Source: Hypericum androsaemum (taxonomy: Eukaryota > Streptophyta > Magnoliopsida > Malpighiales > Hypericaceae). Taken from it: DNA of 64,000 nt. The stretch's first letter is position 1. The number at the start of each line of letters is the position of its first letter. Position numbers and translations under genes: made by a program. The stretch lies in NCBI GenBank assembly GCA_963995505.1, contig OZ023193.1, forward strand, positions 5,416,521-5,480,520, read 5' to 3'. The notes under the pieces are model-generated. The model saw only the letters and a program-made list of their open reading frames with translations. It made no database searches and was not told where the DNA came from. Positions 23,896 through 35,480 of this stretch are shown piece after piece.

Positions 23896-24065
23896 GGATT
23901 TAGTAGGGACAAAAGTTGTCCTCACTAAAATGAATCAAGTAATTATAATTATAGACACGGTTTTTAATAATTGTCAGATCTGTAGATACAATTTTTAATA
24001 AAATCTAATGATCTAAACAAAATTTCTTCCGTGAGGACGACTTTTATGTTGTTTCCGCTCAATCC
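23896..24065. mobile_element. Short MITE related to the minisatellite-bearing family, copy D
   Basis: About 170 bp with inverted ends: ggatttagtagggac... and aaaagttgtcctcac on the left match, inverted, ggattgagcggaaac... and aaaagtcgtcctcac on the right. These ends match copies A-C, but there is no central array. It may be the minimal form of the family. Confidence 0.6.
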
Positions 24066-24722
24066 AAAACCATCGTAGCGTGCCCATGTTCCAGAATCTG
24101 AGTTTTTAGCCACTGCAAGTAACAAAAGGAAACAAGTTCCAAGGCCATAACATGATGGTTGCTGCCCATTCCTCCATTTATTCTCCCTCTTCCCTGTCAC
24201 TGCAATTCCAACACCACCGCCCTCTCTCCCTCATCAAAATTTAATAATTTGGAGACAAACAAACCTCTATTTTTCATACCAACATATCTCTCGACTTATG
24301 AGTAACCACAGTTAGAATAGAATTGGAAAATCAGAAAATTGGAGCTTTCGAAACAGCATTCGAAATCGTGGTTAAATTTTTTATTTTAGGGAATTATCTT
24401 AATTATGGACTCGTTGAACCGATTGTTTTGAAATCATAAAACCGTGGAATCGGGTTAGCTTATATAACTCTAAAAAACTTTCATATATATGCTGAAATAT
24501 CTCTAAGTATGTCGCGCCTCTTAATTCGCAATTGAAATATCTCAAAATTCAATTGACGCTGATATGACCGAAACTAGCTTAAAGTACTACTTAATAAATA
24601 CTCTATGAGAATAACCTCCAGGCACAAATGTCAACAAAATATAAATTCTCTCGATAACACCACTGGTAATAATAATGGTTATGGTTGGCTTCAGGTCGTT
24701 AAGGTCCAGATCATTGATATTT

Positions 24723-25877
24723 GGGGAAATTACGCTCAGGCTCCTGGTGTTTGGTATATTTCACGCTCCCCCTATATTTCGGTAATTGATTAAAAACTTC
24801 CCGAGATCTGGTTTTATTATACTCTCAGGCCCCTCGCTGACGTCAGCAATAATTTTTTTATTTTTATCATTGAAATGACTGTTATACTCTTAAAAAAGGC
24901 TATCTTCTTCAAACCTAAAAATCAAACCCAGAAATCATCTTCTTCCTTCTTCAAGAACATCAAGAACACTTCAATTAATATCAATCCAAACTAAGTTAAC
25001 AACACGAATTATAACAATAATTAGACAAGCCAAACAAAAAAATGAACCCAAAAATCCAATTAGGGCCAACTCCCCTTGCGGCTTCACATCGAAGAGGGAC
25101 CCGAAGTAGATGACCGTAAGAAGGTCCTCGAGGGCGGAGGAGGAGGCTTGTTCGTCGTCGTTTCAGGCAGAATGGGAGAGCTCTTTGGCTTCAGCGAGGG
25201 AGGAGGCGAGAGGGGCACAGAGCTTCTCGAGCTCGTCGATGGAGGTGACGAGAGAGTGTTTGGACTTGAGGACCTCCACCGCCACGAAGCCCTCCATTCA
25301 TGCATCATTAAACGTTGCGACGTGAGTGATCCTAGGAACGACGGCGGTGACATTTTTGGTGTTAGGGTTTTTCTCTGCGCCTCTTCTTCCTTCCTTCGAC
25401 ATCTCTCCACCAGCGGCAGCCAATTTGGTTTTGGAATTTGGCCATTTTGCCACGATTTTTCCTTGCTCCGAATTAGGCCATTTTGCCACGATTTTTCAAT
25501 TTGTTCAAAGGGATGATCATTGTTGTTGGTTGGTGGTCAATTTGGTTTCGGAGGAAAACCCATGAGCTAATCTATCCTTGTGTATGATTGATTTGTGGGT
25601 TCGATTTTTTTTGTTCTTGGTGTTCTTGATTTAGGTTGAAGTTGATTGTTGGTGTTCTTGGTGTTGATCTAGAGGTTAAAGAATGTATTTTTTAAATTTT
25701 TTTCAAGGGTATTTTTGTCATTTACATGACAAAAAAAATAAAAAAAATCTGCTGACATCAGCGAGGGGCCTGAGAATATAATAAAACTAAACTTCGGGGA
25801 GTTTTTAATCAATTACCGGAATACAAGGGGCAAGCATAAAATATACCAAATACTAGGGGCCTGAGCGTAATTTTCCC
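24723..25877. mobile_element. Mutator-like element with captured coding fragment (candidate Pack-MULE)
   Basis: The inverted ends are GGGGAAATTACGCTCAGG at 24723 and the matching cctgagcgtaattttccc at 25877. The arms are about 180 bp or more (both include ctcaggcccctcgctga). Flanks are ttgatattt (24714-24722) and ttcatattt (25878-25886), a 9-bp duplication with one mismatch, as expected for Mutator. The interior (25064-25520) is GC-rich and coding-like, unlike the AT-rich surroundings, and contains a host-like protein fragment on the minus strand. No transposase is present. Confidence 0.8.
25064..25297 (-). pseudogene. Captured gene fragment inside the Mutator-like element
   Basis: From the ATG at 25297 the minus strand reads MEGFVAVEVLKSKHSL, then a leucine-rich helical stretch (TSIDELEKLCAPLASSLAEA). 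After a TGA it continues in the same frame with ALEDLLTVIYFGSLFDVKPQ. Composition and continuity across the single stop suggest an exon of a real protein captured by the element and then damaged. I do not recognise the family. A neighbouring frame (25298-25489) may be a second captured piece. Function is not assigned. Confidence 0.5.
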
Positions 25878-25886
25878 TTCATATTT

Positions 25887-26881
25887 CCATCTAAAATATT
25901 TTTTCCAACCATAATTAGCACATATCCTGTCCAATATTTGGAAGGGTTTAAATTATGCAGTTACTCGGAAATAGTGACAATTGTTAAGGCTTTCACTTGC
26001 TTTATTAACTACTCAAATCTTTTAGTTAGCAAGTCAGTACCGAATCAACGGATTATGTTATAATAATAACGATTTTAGTGCCAGTTAAAAAAATTAACGA
26101 TTGGGCTAAAAATTTATAGGCAATATTTCTAAATCTTTATCATTAGAAATTAAAAATGTTTACGAAAAATTAATCTCAAATGTTCTAGGATTAACTCTCG
26201 GATCTACAATCCAGTTTTCACGAGAATGAATTGCCATACTCTTCAATAAATATCTCCAAATTCAATATGCAGTCCTCTCTGATCTATCGGACACATTATA
26301 TCATTTAAATATGTAATAATTTAATTTGCAATATGCTGCGCAAATGTTTCAAAGAGCTTTCAATTGCTCAACAAAATAAACGGCACGTTCCATCATAATA
26401 AATGAATATCTTGTTTTACTTTGATCCCTTAAAAAAAAAAGAAATGCTGCTTTGATTGGACCCAAAATTTGGGAGCTTAATAATAAAATATAGTTAAAAT
26501 AACAAGAAATGAAGCAGAGTGACAAAAATAACACATGGAATCCAACTCTAACTTTAAATCGTTACACTTAATTGGGGTCAGGATTACATATTTTTCTGAA
26601 TTAGGAATATTGAACCAAAAATCTCATCTAATTATCTTTTCTAATAAAATTTATCAATCTATTTTATTTAAAAAGTAAAGTATATTACTCTAAGTAAGGT
26701 TACACCATAAGTAAAGGGTACAGATTGCCGCATATGTAATTAGTATATTCAAGAAGATACAGTAAATCAATCACCTAGAGTCAAACGTCTAAAATCATTG
26801 TAGGTAAGTGAAGGGAAGTTCGATTGACCTTAAAGACCAATTAAAATCACATCTCTATTGCCACATCCTTTATGGCATTAA
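25887..26881. other. AT-rich spacer
   Basis: About 1 kb without a recognisable gene or repeat; only a 61-codon low-complexity frame (26349-26534, minus). Confidence 0.5.
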
Positions 26882-28337
26882 GACCACAAGCATCCGCAAT
26901 ATGCCATAACATAAGTTATAGAATAAATAATTAATTTTTCTCTCATCTAACTCAACTCAACCCAACTCAATAATCTATTTTTTTACCTGGTCATATAATA
27001 AATAAATAATTTCTTTATCATCCACATATTATTTAGTATCATTTTTTGTTTATATAAAAATTATAATAAATATACGAATTATGATTAAGTAATACAATTA
27101 ATTACAAAAATTGGAATAAAAAATTAGATAGAACTAATTCGAGGTATAAAGAAATGCCAAAAAATACGAATTTTTATATTGTTTAAAGATAACTCCAATT
27201 TTTTTAACCATACAAATAATATCCAGAAAAATTTATACGAATAATATTGTACCAAGTATAACTAACTAGATAGAAAAGCAAAAAAAAAGCGGGTTGTGGC
27301 ACTATTTTTATTAAAAAAATTTAATCCACGTGGAAGGCCGGGGACGTGAATGCTGATAATCTAAAACTACCCATAGTAGCAACCCACCCAACCGAGTTCA
27401 CAGAATAAATAATTAATTTTTTTCTTATCTATACCCAATCAAACCCAATTACATATTTTTTACCTACAACAGCAATCAGTTTACAGAATAAATAATTAAT
27501 TTTGCTCTCATCCATATATTATCTACTATCATTTTTTGTTTATATATAAATTATAATAAATATACGATAATAATTATTCCGTAATTACAACAAGGAAAAA
27601 AATTATAGTAAAGAAATAAAATTAAGATTACGAAATGACTACAAAATTAGATAGAAATTAAGATCCATCCACTTCATTCATATATTATGTACTATAATTT
27701 TTATTTATATATAAATTACGAGTATGAGTTTTGGCAACAACTTCTTATTCGAGATTCTGATTGAGTTGATTCAAGTTGTTTTGCGAAGTATATATCTACA
27801 ATTTTTTAGTTCATGACTTCTCCAAATTCGGAGTGTAAGAATGTCAAAAATAGGTTTGAAGTCAATAGCCGAGAGACTTATGAGTACGATTGAGTTGATT
27901 CAAGTTGCTTCGTGAAGATGGAACATATATCTAAAACTTTTTAGTTCATGACTTCTCCAAATTTGAAGTATAAGAATATCAAAAATGTATTTGAAGTCAA
28001 TAGTCGAGCGAATTACGACTACGAGTTTCATTATTACTTTTTAGTTTATGAATTTTTAGTTTTAATTTTCATAATTATTTTAGTTTTGCTAAGGATAAGG
28101 TCAGTTTAGATAACCACAAAAATATTATCTAAAAAAATCTTTATTTTACGAATAACATTATGGCAAGTGGAACTAAATAGATAAATAAGTAGAGAAAAAA
28201 AAAGATGATATGGCTGCCATTGGCCGCGCGCGAGCTCGGAGCGTGTCAGCTCCATCGCGCGGCCAATCTTCTCCTTTTCCTTTTTAGTTTTTATTTTTTT
28301 AATAATAAAAAAACCACACTCGCTGTTGCGGGTGGTC
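26882..28337. mobile_element. PIF/Harbinger-like non-autonomous element (older relative of 59490-61437)
   Basis: The ends share gaccac (left gaccacaagcatccgc at 26882; right inverted gaccacccgcaacagcg ending 28337), flanked by taa and aaa, an imperfect 3-bp duplication. The interior shares long phrases with the element at 59490, including acagaataaataattaatt, a ctctcatccatatattatct phrase and the repeat containing gagttgattcaagttgct and ttcatgacttctccaaatt (about 27720-28030). It has no transposase. The boundaries are less secure than for the 59-kb copy. Confidence 0.55.
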
Positions 28338-29538
28338 AAAGAAGATCGGGCATTTTTCTTAAGTTAAACAATCAACTCTATCATCCCTACCCTCCCTAAA
28401 CTCACATCACTTCATAGTTCAAATAACATAGAAAGAAAGAGGGTATCTCATTATTGAGGTTAGTAATAATAGTAGCAGCAACCAAATCGACGAAGAATTA
28501 CATGATACTCGAGGTAGGAATCTGGATTATGGGTAGGATATTATAATTGATGTATTTATATTTAATTTTTTTTATCTATATAAGAATTTGACCCAACTTT
28601 TTCCAAAAAAAATTTACTCTCTCAATTTTTGTCTAATTCCTAATCTGATTTGATTTGATTAAAAAAATTTTGATTTCAAAATTTCCAAAAAACATTGTGA
28701 CTTCAATTCATGTCACAGTTGATTAGCCGATCAAATCATACTGAAATCGCAAAAATACGTGGGTTTCATAAACTGAATCCACATAATCTCACAAAATACA
28801 ATAAAGTATTAAATTAACAAATATTTGTTCTTCTCACGTCTCTGTCCATTAATTTACCCTATTCTTTTCTTGCGGGTCAAACTTGACACCTGTCGTTTTA
28901 GACTGGTCATGATGGCCCAAAGAAACAAACCCGCCCACACGGTATTTGACCTTTCCACCTCTTTTTTCTAATCCCGTTGTTTTTTTTGAAATTTAAATTG
29001 TTTCTACAATTTTGGATCTTAGACGATCATGAGATTCGATCCTTCCACTTCATATTTAAATACTGACACTGTATCCATCAGACCATACATGAGTTGGTAG
29101 CTAATAAGGTTGTTGTTTCCTCTTTAAGATTGACAAAACCAAATCCCCCACCCAAATTAAGCCCGTCTCTTCTCTCTCCTCATCTTTTTCCTATTTCCTT
29201 CTTGCCTCTTTCGTCAAGAAAGATATCTCCTTTGACTCCTTCTTGAGAATTGAACATCAATCGATAGGAATAGCCATAGAGACCCAACCCCCCTTCCTAG
29301 AAGAACCCTTCTTGTTTCCCAGAATCAAAATCCCAAGTCAATTTTGGGTCCACTCTACCTGTTCGACCAAATTCCCAGGAGACCGACTTCGGTCCATATA
29401 GGGTTTCCTCCATCTGGGTTTTCTTCCCCTGCCAATTCTGAAGGAACCCTTTATTCTTTGGAGGATTTGGGTGGGAACCCAGATGAAAAAATCCCACCTT
29501 GAATCCTGGAAACCCACAAAGACCGGATCTTTATTTTA
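28338..29538. other. Upstream region and 5' leader of the proline-rich gene
   Basis: AT-rich to about 29100, then pyrimidine-rich leader-like sequence up to the ATG at 29539. A 66-codon minus-strand frame at 29297-29497 has no domain. No core promoter motif stands out. Confidence 0.5.
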
Positions 29539-29994
29539 ATGGAACCAAGATTGACCCTCTTGGTTATTTGGCTTCTCTTCACCTCCCGTGCCCTTCTTGT
29601 CGAGTCCCAGAATCACCCCAATGTTGCCTCACCGCGTCCTTCGCCGTCGCCGCCTCCACAGCCACCGTCACTGGCAACTTCGCCCCATCCTCCAATGAGT
29701 TCCCCATCGCCTCCACCGCGGCGGGTGTCTCCGCATCCTCCACCGCGGCGGGTGCCTCCACCGCGGCAGGTGCCTCCACCGCGGTGGGTGCCTCCGCATC
29801 CTCCACCGCGGCGGGTGCCTCCGCATCCTCCGCCGCCGCCGCCTCCGGCGAAGAAGATGAACTCCGGGAAGAAGATTGGGTTGCTTTTTGTGGGGATCGC
29901 CGGGGTCCTGCAGATTGGTGTTGTCGCGTTCTTGGTGCTCCAGAGGAGGCGGCTCTTGAGTATGAGGGATCGATACGAGAATTGCAGTTCTTGA
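29539..29994 (+). CDS. Small proline-rich single-pass membrane protein
   Basis: A 151-residue single-exon frame. Residues 1-24 are a signal peptide (hydrophobic LTLLVIWLLF, then ARALLVES-like polar end). Residues about 25-107 are almost entirely Pro, Ser, Arg, His and Val in extensin-like blocks, with a repeated unit of the form PPPRRVPPHP and a run of eight Pro. A Lys-rich stop (AKKMNSGKK) precedes one transmembrane helix at about 114-135 (IGLLFVGIAGVLQIGVVAFL) and a short basic tail. The layout predicts a cell-surface protein with its proline-rich part in the wall and about 15 residues inside. Among overlapping frames I chose this one because only it has both a signal peptide and a membrane helix. 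Function unknown; it may be a wall-plasma membrane linker. The 9-to-30-base GC-rich repeats are prone to length change. Confidence 0.75.
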   Translation: MEPRLTLLVIWLLFTSRALLVESQNHPNVASPRPSPSPPPQPPSLATSPHPPMSSPSPPPRRVSPHPPPRRVPPPRQVPPPRWVPPHPPPRRVPPHPPPPPPPAKKMNSGKKIGLLFVGIAGVLQIGVVAFLVLQRRRLLSMRDRYENCSS

Positions 29995-31820
29995 GGCTGG
30001 TTAGCAAGTTTTAAGATTGGTTTCTGATTTCTTTTTTACGGAAATTCGTTCGTATTCTTTGTGATTCATTTGGCTGCTAATGGGTTGGATAGATTTGGGA
30101 TGGCGATGATTGGTTCGGGATAGGCGGAGATGGTTGTTTTAGGATTATTGGCCTCTTTGTAAATGAGTAATTGTTGATTGACTTGTTTTTCTGTTTCATT
30201 TACACGGCTTGTGATTTATAGCAGAGTAAACTCTTTGCTATACCTGGGTTGTTGTTCTTAAACCCAAATTATAATTGCTTGTACAAAGTTTTAGGTTCCC
30301 CTGGCCTGGAATCGCTACCAATAACATTCTCTTGTTCGTATCTTTGGATTTGTTTCAACCAAATGGTTGGGTTTCTTGCCATTTCGGCTTCTTGAATCTT
30401 TACATAAATGATTGACGCCAACCTTGACGTTTAATTAATCTCATATGACTGCTTTGAAGGTTTATGAGTGCCTAAATAGCAAATGCTAGCTTTTTATGTG
30501 AGAATTATGTTCTGCATTTTGGTACTCTGTGATGATCGGGGAATGCCATCTGATCTCCATGCTTATCGCTTTAAGTGTGTCCTGTTCCCAATTTGTATGT
30601 TGAAGCATGCTTCTAGTTTGTCGGTGCAGTAAGTTGCTTGATGCGTCGCTGTAAACCATAGTTACATAGTTCTTTGGTGATACAGTAGGCTTGACCATGG
30701 CTTTTCACAGTTTGGTTAATCCATCTACATGATTGAGTTCTGTTATCTGCCGAATAGTACGGGTTTTCTGTATTGTTTCTCATCCTTGAAGGTTTCTGAT
30801 GGTGATACAGTTCGCTGAAAACCATAGTTACATAGTTCATCAAGCTTCTTTTTTTCTGCCCAGAAGGTTTGAAGAATTGTCTAGCTTTGCATTATTCGAG
30901 TAATAGATTAATTACTTCAGCTTGACGGACGGGCATTGTTCCTAAAATACTCACCCCTTTTATAACAAAATGTGCCCGACGGGATTACCATTGTGCAATC
31001 TGGAGATCGAGTTCTGCACGTCATGCATGCTGTGTGTTCACATGTTGGTTTGTGAGTTCATCACTGCCACAATATTGCAGATTTAGGTTTTGCCTGCTAA
31101 AAATGCTGTGGGCATTTTTGTTTTAGCTTCTTTTTTGTGTTGATAAGTAGATGTTTTAGTTTTCTGTTGGCGGTGACATTAAGTTTTGTGCTGTTGTATG
31201 AGTAGCGGGAGTTTATTGGTGAAGTAAGTCTTTTCTCCTACTGATCTACACTATGGAGTGGATAATTGTGAATTTGTTCAATTCAGAATATTACTGGTAA
31301 TCACAATTCAATGGTTATTGTCATAATTGCCATGCCGTTTGGTGCGAAAGTGATGTTTATGAGCTTATCGTTCGTAATAACTTCGTATAGGTTGTTGTTT
31401 CTAGTGGTTCTTTGGACTCGTTTCTGGGACTGATGGATTTTAGTCCGACAGGCGAAAATATCTCATGCAAGCTTATAGAATGTCAGAACCTGCTGATCTT
31501 GGTCCACACATCAGGCAAACTCGTGCCCGTGTGAGCAAGCAACTAGACCAGGTAAGGTTTCTTTGGTCTACTTTGTCATGGAGTCAAGTCCAGTCCACTA
31601 AAAAAGTCAACGAAACGATCTTGACAGGAACACTTGCAGAATCTGATGTGGACTGCTGCGGTACTGCCTTGTTGATTTACCTATCTTTGCTCTGCAAAGA
31701 AGAAAAATTGCAGCAACATCAACCTGGGTTCGCCCAGCCACCTACCATTGTTTACATTAGACGATTAAGAATTGGCCGTGTGTTTAAGATGGACCCTGAA
31801 GCAAATACATATACGTAGCC
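29995..31820. other. 3' region of the proline-rich gene and spacer
   Basis: Base composition stays moderate rather than AT-rich to about 31300, so long 3' UTR or spliced non-coding exons of the upstream gene are possible. A phrase aaccatagttacatagttc is repeated at about 30655 and 30819. A 117-codon plus frame at 31465-31818 starts MQAYRMSEPADLGPHIRQT and is followed by a gtaaggt donor-like site near 31552, but no family is recognised, so it is not called as a gene. Confidence 0.45.
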
Positions 31821-33090
31821 AGGTGAGCATTCGGATTATCCGAATCCAAACTATCCGAATTTGATACTATTCGAACTATCTGAACCGTCTATTTCACTAT
31901 CCAAATCCGAATCTGAACAGTAAACTATCCGATATCATCAATTCAAGATTTTTTCGGATATGGATTCGGATAATCCGAACTATCCGATTTATGACAAAAA
32001 AAAATAGCATACGGTACAATACAAAACACACCTTTTATAGACGATGGCTATACGAATGCTCACGGAGTTCAAGCTCCAAGTATCAAAAAAATAACAAAAC
32101 CCCCTCTCTTGAGCCTCACGGGGCTCAAGCTCCAAGTCAATAACGAACTTTTACCCTTATTGTTTAATAATTGACGAAGATATAGAAGAATTAGGATGCG
32201 TAAAGACTGGCATGCCGTGGAAAACATGTACAGTGCTTTCTGATCACAGTTTATTTAGGACAAGAATCTCCACTGGTCCGAGTAAATAATGTGATTCCTA
32301 GTTTGGAATTTAATTTTTTTAGGACAGGTTTTTTATTCTACAAATGGCTATTCCTCTGGTCATGGGCGTAGGGTGTTCCCCGATAACTGGCTAACTCGAT
32401 CCTCTTTTACATAGCTCTTTCTAGTTTTGAATCAATTGATTTATAAACAGATTTAGATCGATATGCTAATTGGGAAAGATAACGAGAAATTGGGAATTGG
32501 GTTTTAAGACATGAGATTGATTTTTTTGACGGGTAAGGGATTGATGTTTTGGGTCGCAGCGGGTGTGGGGAATTTAAGTAAGTTTTTTATTGGGTTGCTG
32601 GGATACTTGGGCTTTTTTTTTAAAAAAAACGTTCTTGGGTTTCGCTCTTTTACATAGCTCTTTCTAGTTTTGAATCAATTTGATTTATAAACATATTTAG
32701 ATCGATATGCTAATTGCGAAAGATAACGAGAAATTGGGAATTAGATTTTAAGACATGAGATTGATTTTTTTGAGGGGTAAGGGATTGATGTTGGGTCGCA
32801 GCGGGTGTGGGGAATTAAAGTAAGTTTTTTATTGGGTTGCTAGGATACTTGGGCTTTTTTTTAAAACGTACTTGGTTCCGCTACTTGGGCTGTTGGTTAT
32901 TAGGTTGGTGGGCTTGTAATGCAATTTTTTAATTCGAATATTTCAAAAAATCCGAATTTATATTTTCACTATCCGAATTAAAATTCGAATTAAAATTTTT
33001 GGATAATTTGAATCCGAACACAATTATCCGAATCCGAATCTGAATTTTTTTTCGGATTCGGACATCAGATTTTGGAAACGATTTGAATTC
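31821..33090. repeat. Repeat region: ATCCGAA clusters around a 243-bp tandem duplication
   Basis: Clusters of atccgaat/attcggat in both orientations lie at 31823-31990 and 32930-33065. Between them a segment beginning ctcttttacatagctctttc occurs twice in tandem, at about 32402 and 32645, with only a few differences. The pattern suggests a degraded non-autonomous transposon with sub-terminal repeats. The left end caggtgagcattcgg is hAT-like, but no matching right end was found. Confidence 0.6.
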
Positions 33091-33154
33091 ATGAGAAACT
33101 AAAGAGACGATACACATTGGACGAGACTAGTGAAGGCTAAAGAAAACTTGTTTT

Positions 33155-33410
33155 CGTGTGGAGACTAAATTTTGGGTCGTCAGATTCGATTGTAAAAAAT
33201 ATATATTTAAATCTAATGGTCAATTACCTATCAGGTGATATTGGTTTGCGCGTGTAGTAATATTAATGTAATATTGGATGATTTGCATGTAAAATTATAT
33301 TAATTTGTATGTGAAATGATATTAATTTTTATATGTAATGATATTAATTTGAATGTGGACATAATATTTATTTGCTTTAGTCTCTATGTCCCCACCAAAC
33401 CTGCCCACGT
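33155..33410. mobile_element. Minisatellite-bearing TIR element, short copy E
   Basis: The left part (tggagactaaattttgggtc, then aatctaatggtcaattacct) and the right part (ctctatgtccccaccaaacc) match the ends of copies A-C. Between them is a short, decayed 22-bp array (33233-33355) starting gatattggtttgcgcgtgta. It is the most degenerate copy. Confidence 0.5.
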
Positions 33411-35480
33411 TGTACACGTTGCATGGTCGCAACAGGGAGATGAAGAGACAATTGTCTTTTAGGGTACACATGTGCTAATTAATATCGTGCCTCGAGCGGC
33501 CATCCGCGGATCCGCATCCCATTTGCTTTTTTTTTATGATTCCTCATCTTATTGGAAACAACCTCCAACTAAACTGGACATGTGACAACGTTTGTCACAT
33601 GACAATGTTAAAATTTGTTAATATCATTTTTCTTTGATGAAGTTATTTTAAATTTGAATTAATTATTTCAGTATATGTTTTAAACAATTAATTTTGACCG
33701 AAAAATGGTAAACTAGACATGTCCAAGGGTAGAATAGATATTTGTTTATTCTTTATGTATTTCTCTTTCTTATTTTGTAACTCGTTCTTTTTATTTTAAG
33801 TTTCGCGCCACTTTTCAAAAAAAGATAGAATAGATATAATAGAGGATTAATTCAGAACAACTTCCTCCTCCCGATCTGTGTGTTTGTTGGATGGTATACT
33901 TTATTTCTTGTGTCAACCAGGAAAAGAGCATAGGCACAGAGGCACCGGAAAGGCTGGAGCCTCCCCCTCCATTCAGCGAAGGGTCATTTAAACCTGGTGA
34001 CCATTGACAACTCATTGAGGATGGATGGACCCCGGTTCTTTGATAACTTTTCCTTGTTGTTCACCGAAAGCTTTTCTATCATTCTTTTCTACTGTGTTGC
34101 TCGTAAGATGCGTATACAAAGAGGGGCCAAAAACCAAGGATCATTTAGATCAAAGGTTGAAGAAAATATTATAGTTTAATTAAGAAAGATCGAATTTAAT
34201 TTCGTGAATATAATATATTAAATATTTTCGGAAAATTTTGTCACATTTTTAAAATTTTATCTATTCAAATTTTTAAGTATATGAATCAAAGATGATATCA
34301 ACCAAAAAAAGGTCAAAACAAAAGTCTATTTATATTTAGCTCCCTTTGAAGAAAGATAAACCTGTTATATGTACACACGAAAAGCCTATTTAGCTCCTAC
34401 CCTAGAAGAAATAAACCCTTTCCTCTATTTATTTTAAAAACAAATACTAAGCCCAAGTTTTCTCCAAATCATAGACAAGGGGAGGAATAAAGCCCTCAAG
34501 TGGTGAAGGGTAATGTACGGAATTGCACTTGTATTCTAAGACCAAGGTTAAAATTTTGTAGGCATACAATTTTAATTTAAAAAACCTCGATTAAACGAAA
34601 GTCCTAATACAGGTGTTGTTCTTTAGACGTAATGCAAAATCAAGATAATACAAAATTTAAATCGGTTACGGAAATTTTATCACTAAGAGATTCCATGTAC
34701 CTCAATTAATGTGGCCACACCGACAAATTTGTCCTGCCCATGTTGGAAAAGCCACAATCGTAGAACAAAAGGCAAAACACGTTAAAAAAGTTTTAACCTA
34801 CAAAACGAGATTAGGCTTGGCAATGTCTCGACTTAGCAAATTTATTTAACTGATTAATACTAAATCGAAAGAAAATAATTATAACATCATTGGGCTCTCC
34901 ACATATCTATTTCTTAGTAGATATTAACGGTTGAACACATAAAATCATATTTGTATGTGAAATTAATACATGAAAATTTTACCTGGTGTATAGCAATTGT
35001 AAAATTTCAATCTGTCTACCCAATTTGAGGGCCAAAGGAAGAGTTCATTTCAGATTTCCATCTTTAGCTTGGCCATCTTGGAGGTGAAGGAAAATGGCCA
35101 GCTCACTATCGTATAAATGGCTGATGGGACCTAACAGTAATAATAAACTACCATCAACTACCCTACTAACTTTGACTGGCTCAGAAGCACCAAAATATTA
35201 TGATAACAAAAAGGATCCCATCACAACAAATTTTTTTGCTTCCAATCAACCAAACAAGTCATAGAAATCCCAAACATGTTTCTTTCCAGGGAAGAGAAAT
35301 AAAACCAGCAGAGAAAAAAGAGAAGAAAAAGCTGATGAAAGGTACACTCTTGTGGCCCCTACATAGTTAAATCCCACAGAGCAAAAAAGTTTCCCTAGCC
35401 ACAAAGAATTTCATACTTGCCATTGACCCACCACAGTTCAGTACTCTTTTGGCCAAGGATTCCACCATTATTGAGAAGCT
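33411..35480. other. Spacer downstream of the GRF gene
   Basis: AT-rich; frames of 60-66 codons (33815-34015, 33997-34179) lack domains. The part above about 35000 is less AT-rich and may include the 3' UTR of the minus-strand GRF gene. No structural RNA was recognised. Confidence 0.5.

Noticed and set aside
29499..30014. 171-codon Ala/Ser-rich frame overlapping the proline-rich gene
   Set aside because: The repetitive GC-rich DNA opens several frames; only the 29539-29994 frame has a signal peptide and a membrane helix.
31377..31390. ataacttcgtatag, matching one arm of the loxP site
   Set aside because: Only one half-site and no partner arm nearby; chance match.
31465..31818. 117-codon frame that could be an exon (MSEPADLGPHIRQT...)
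   Set aside because: Coding-like start and a donor-like site, but no recognised family and no partner exon; left as a note, not a gene.
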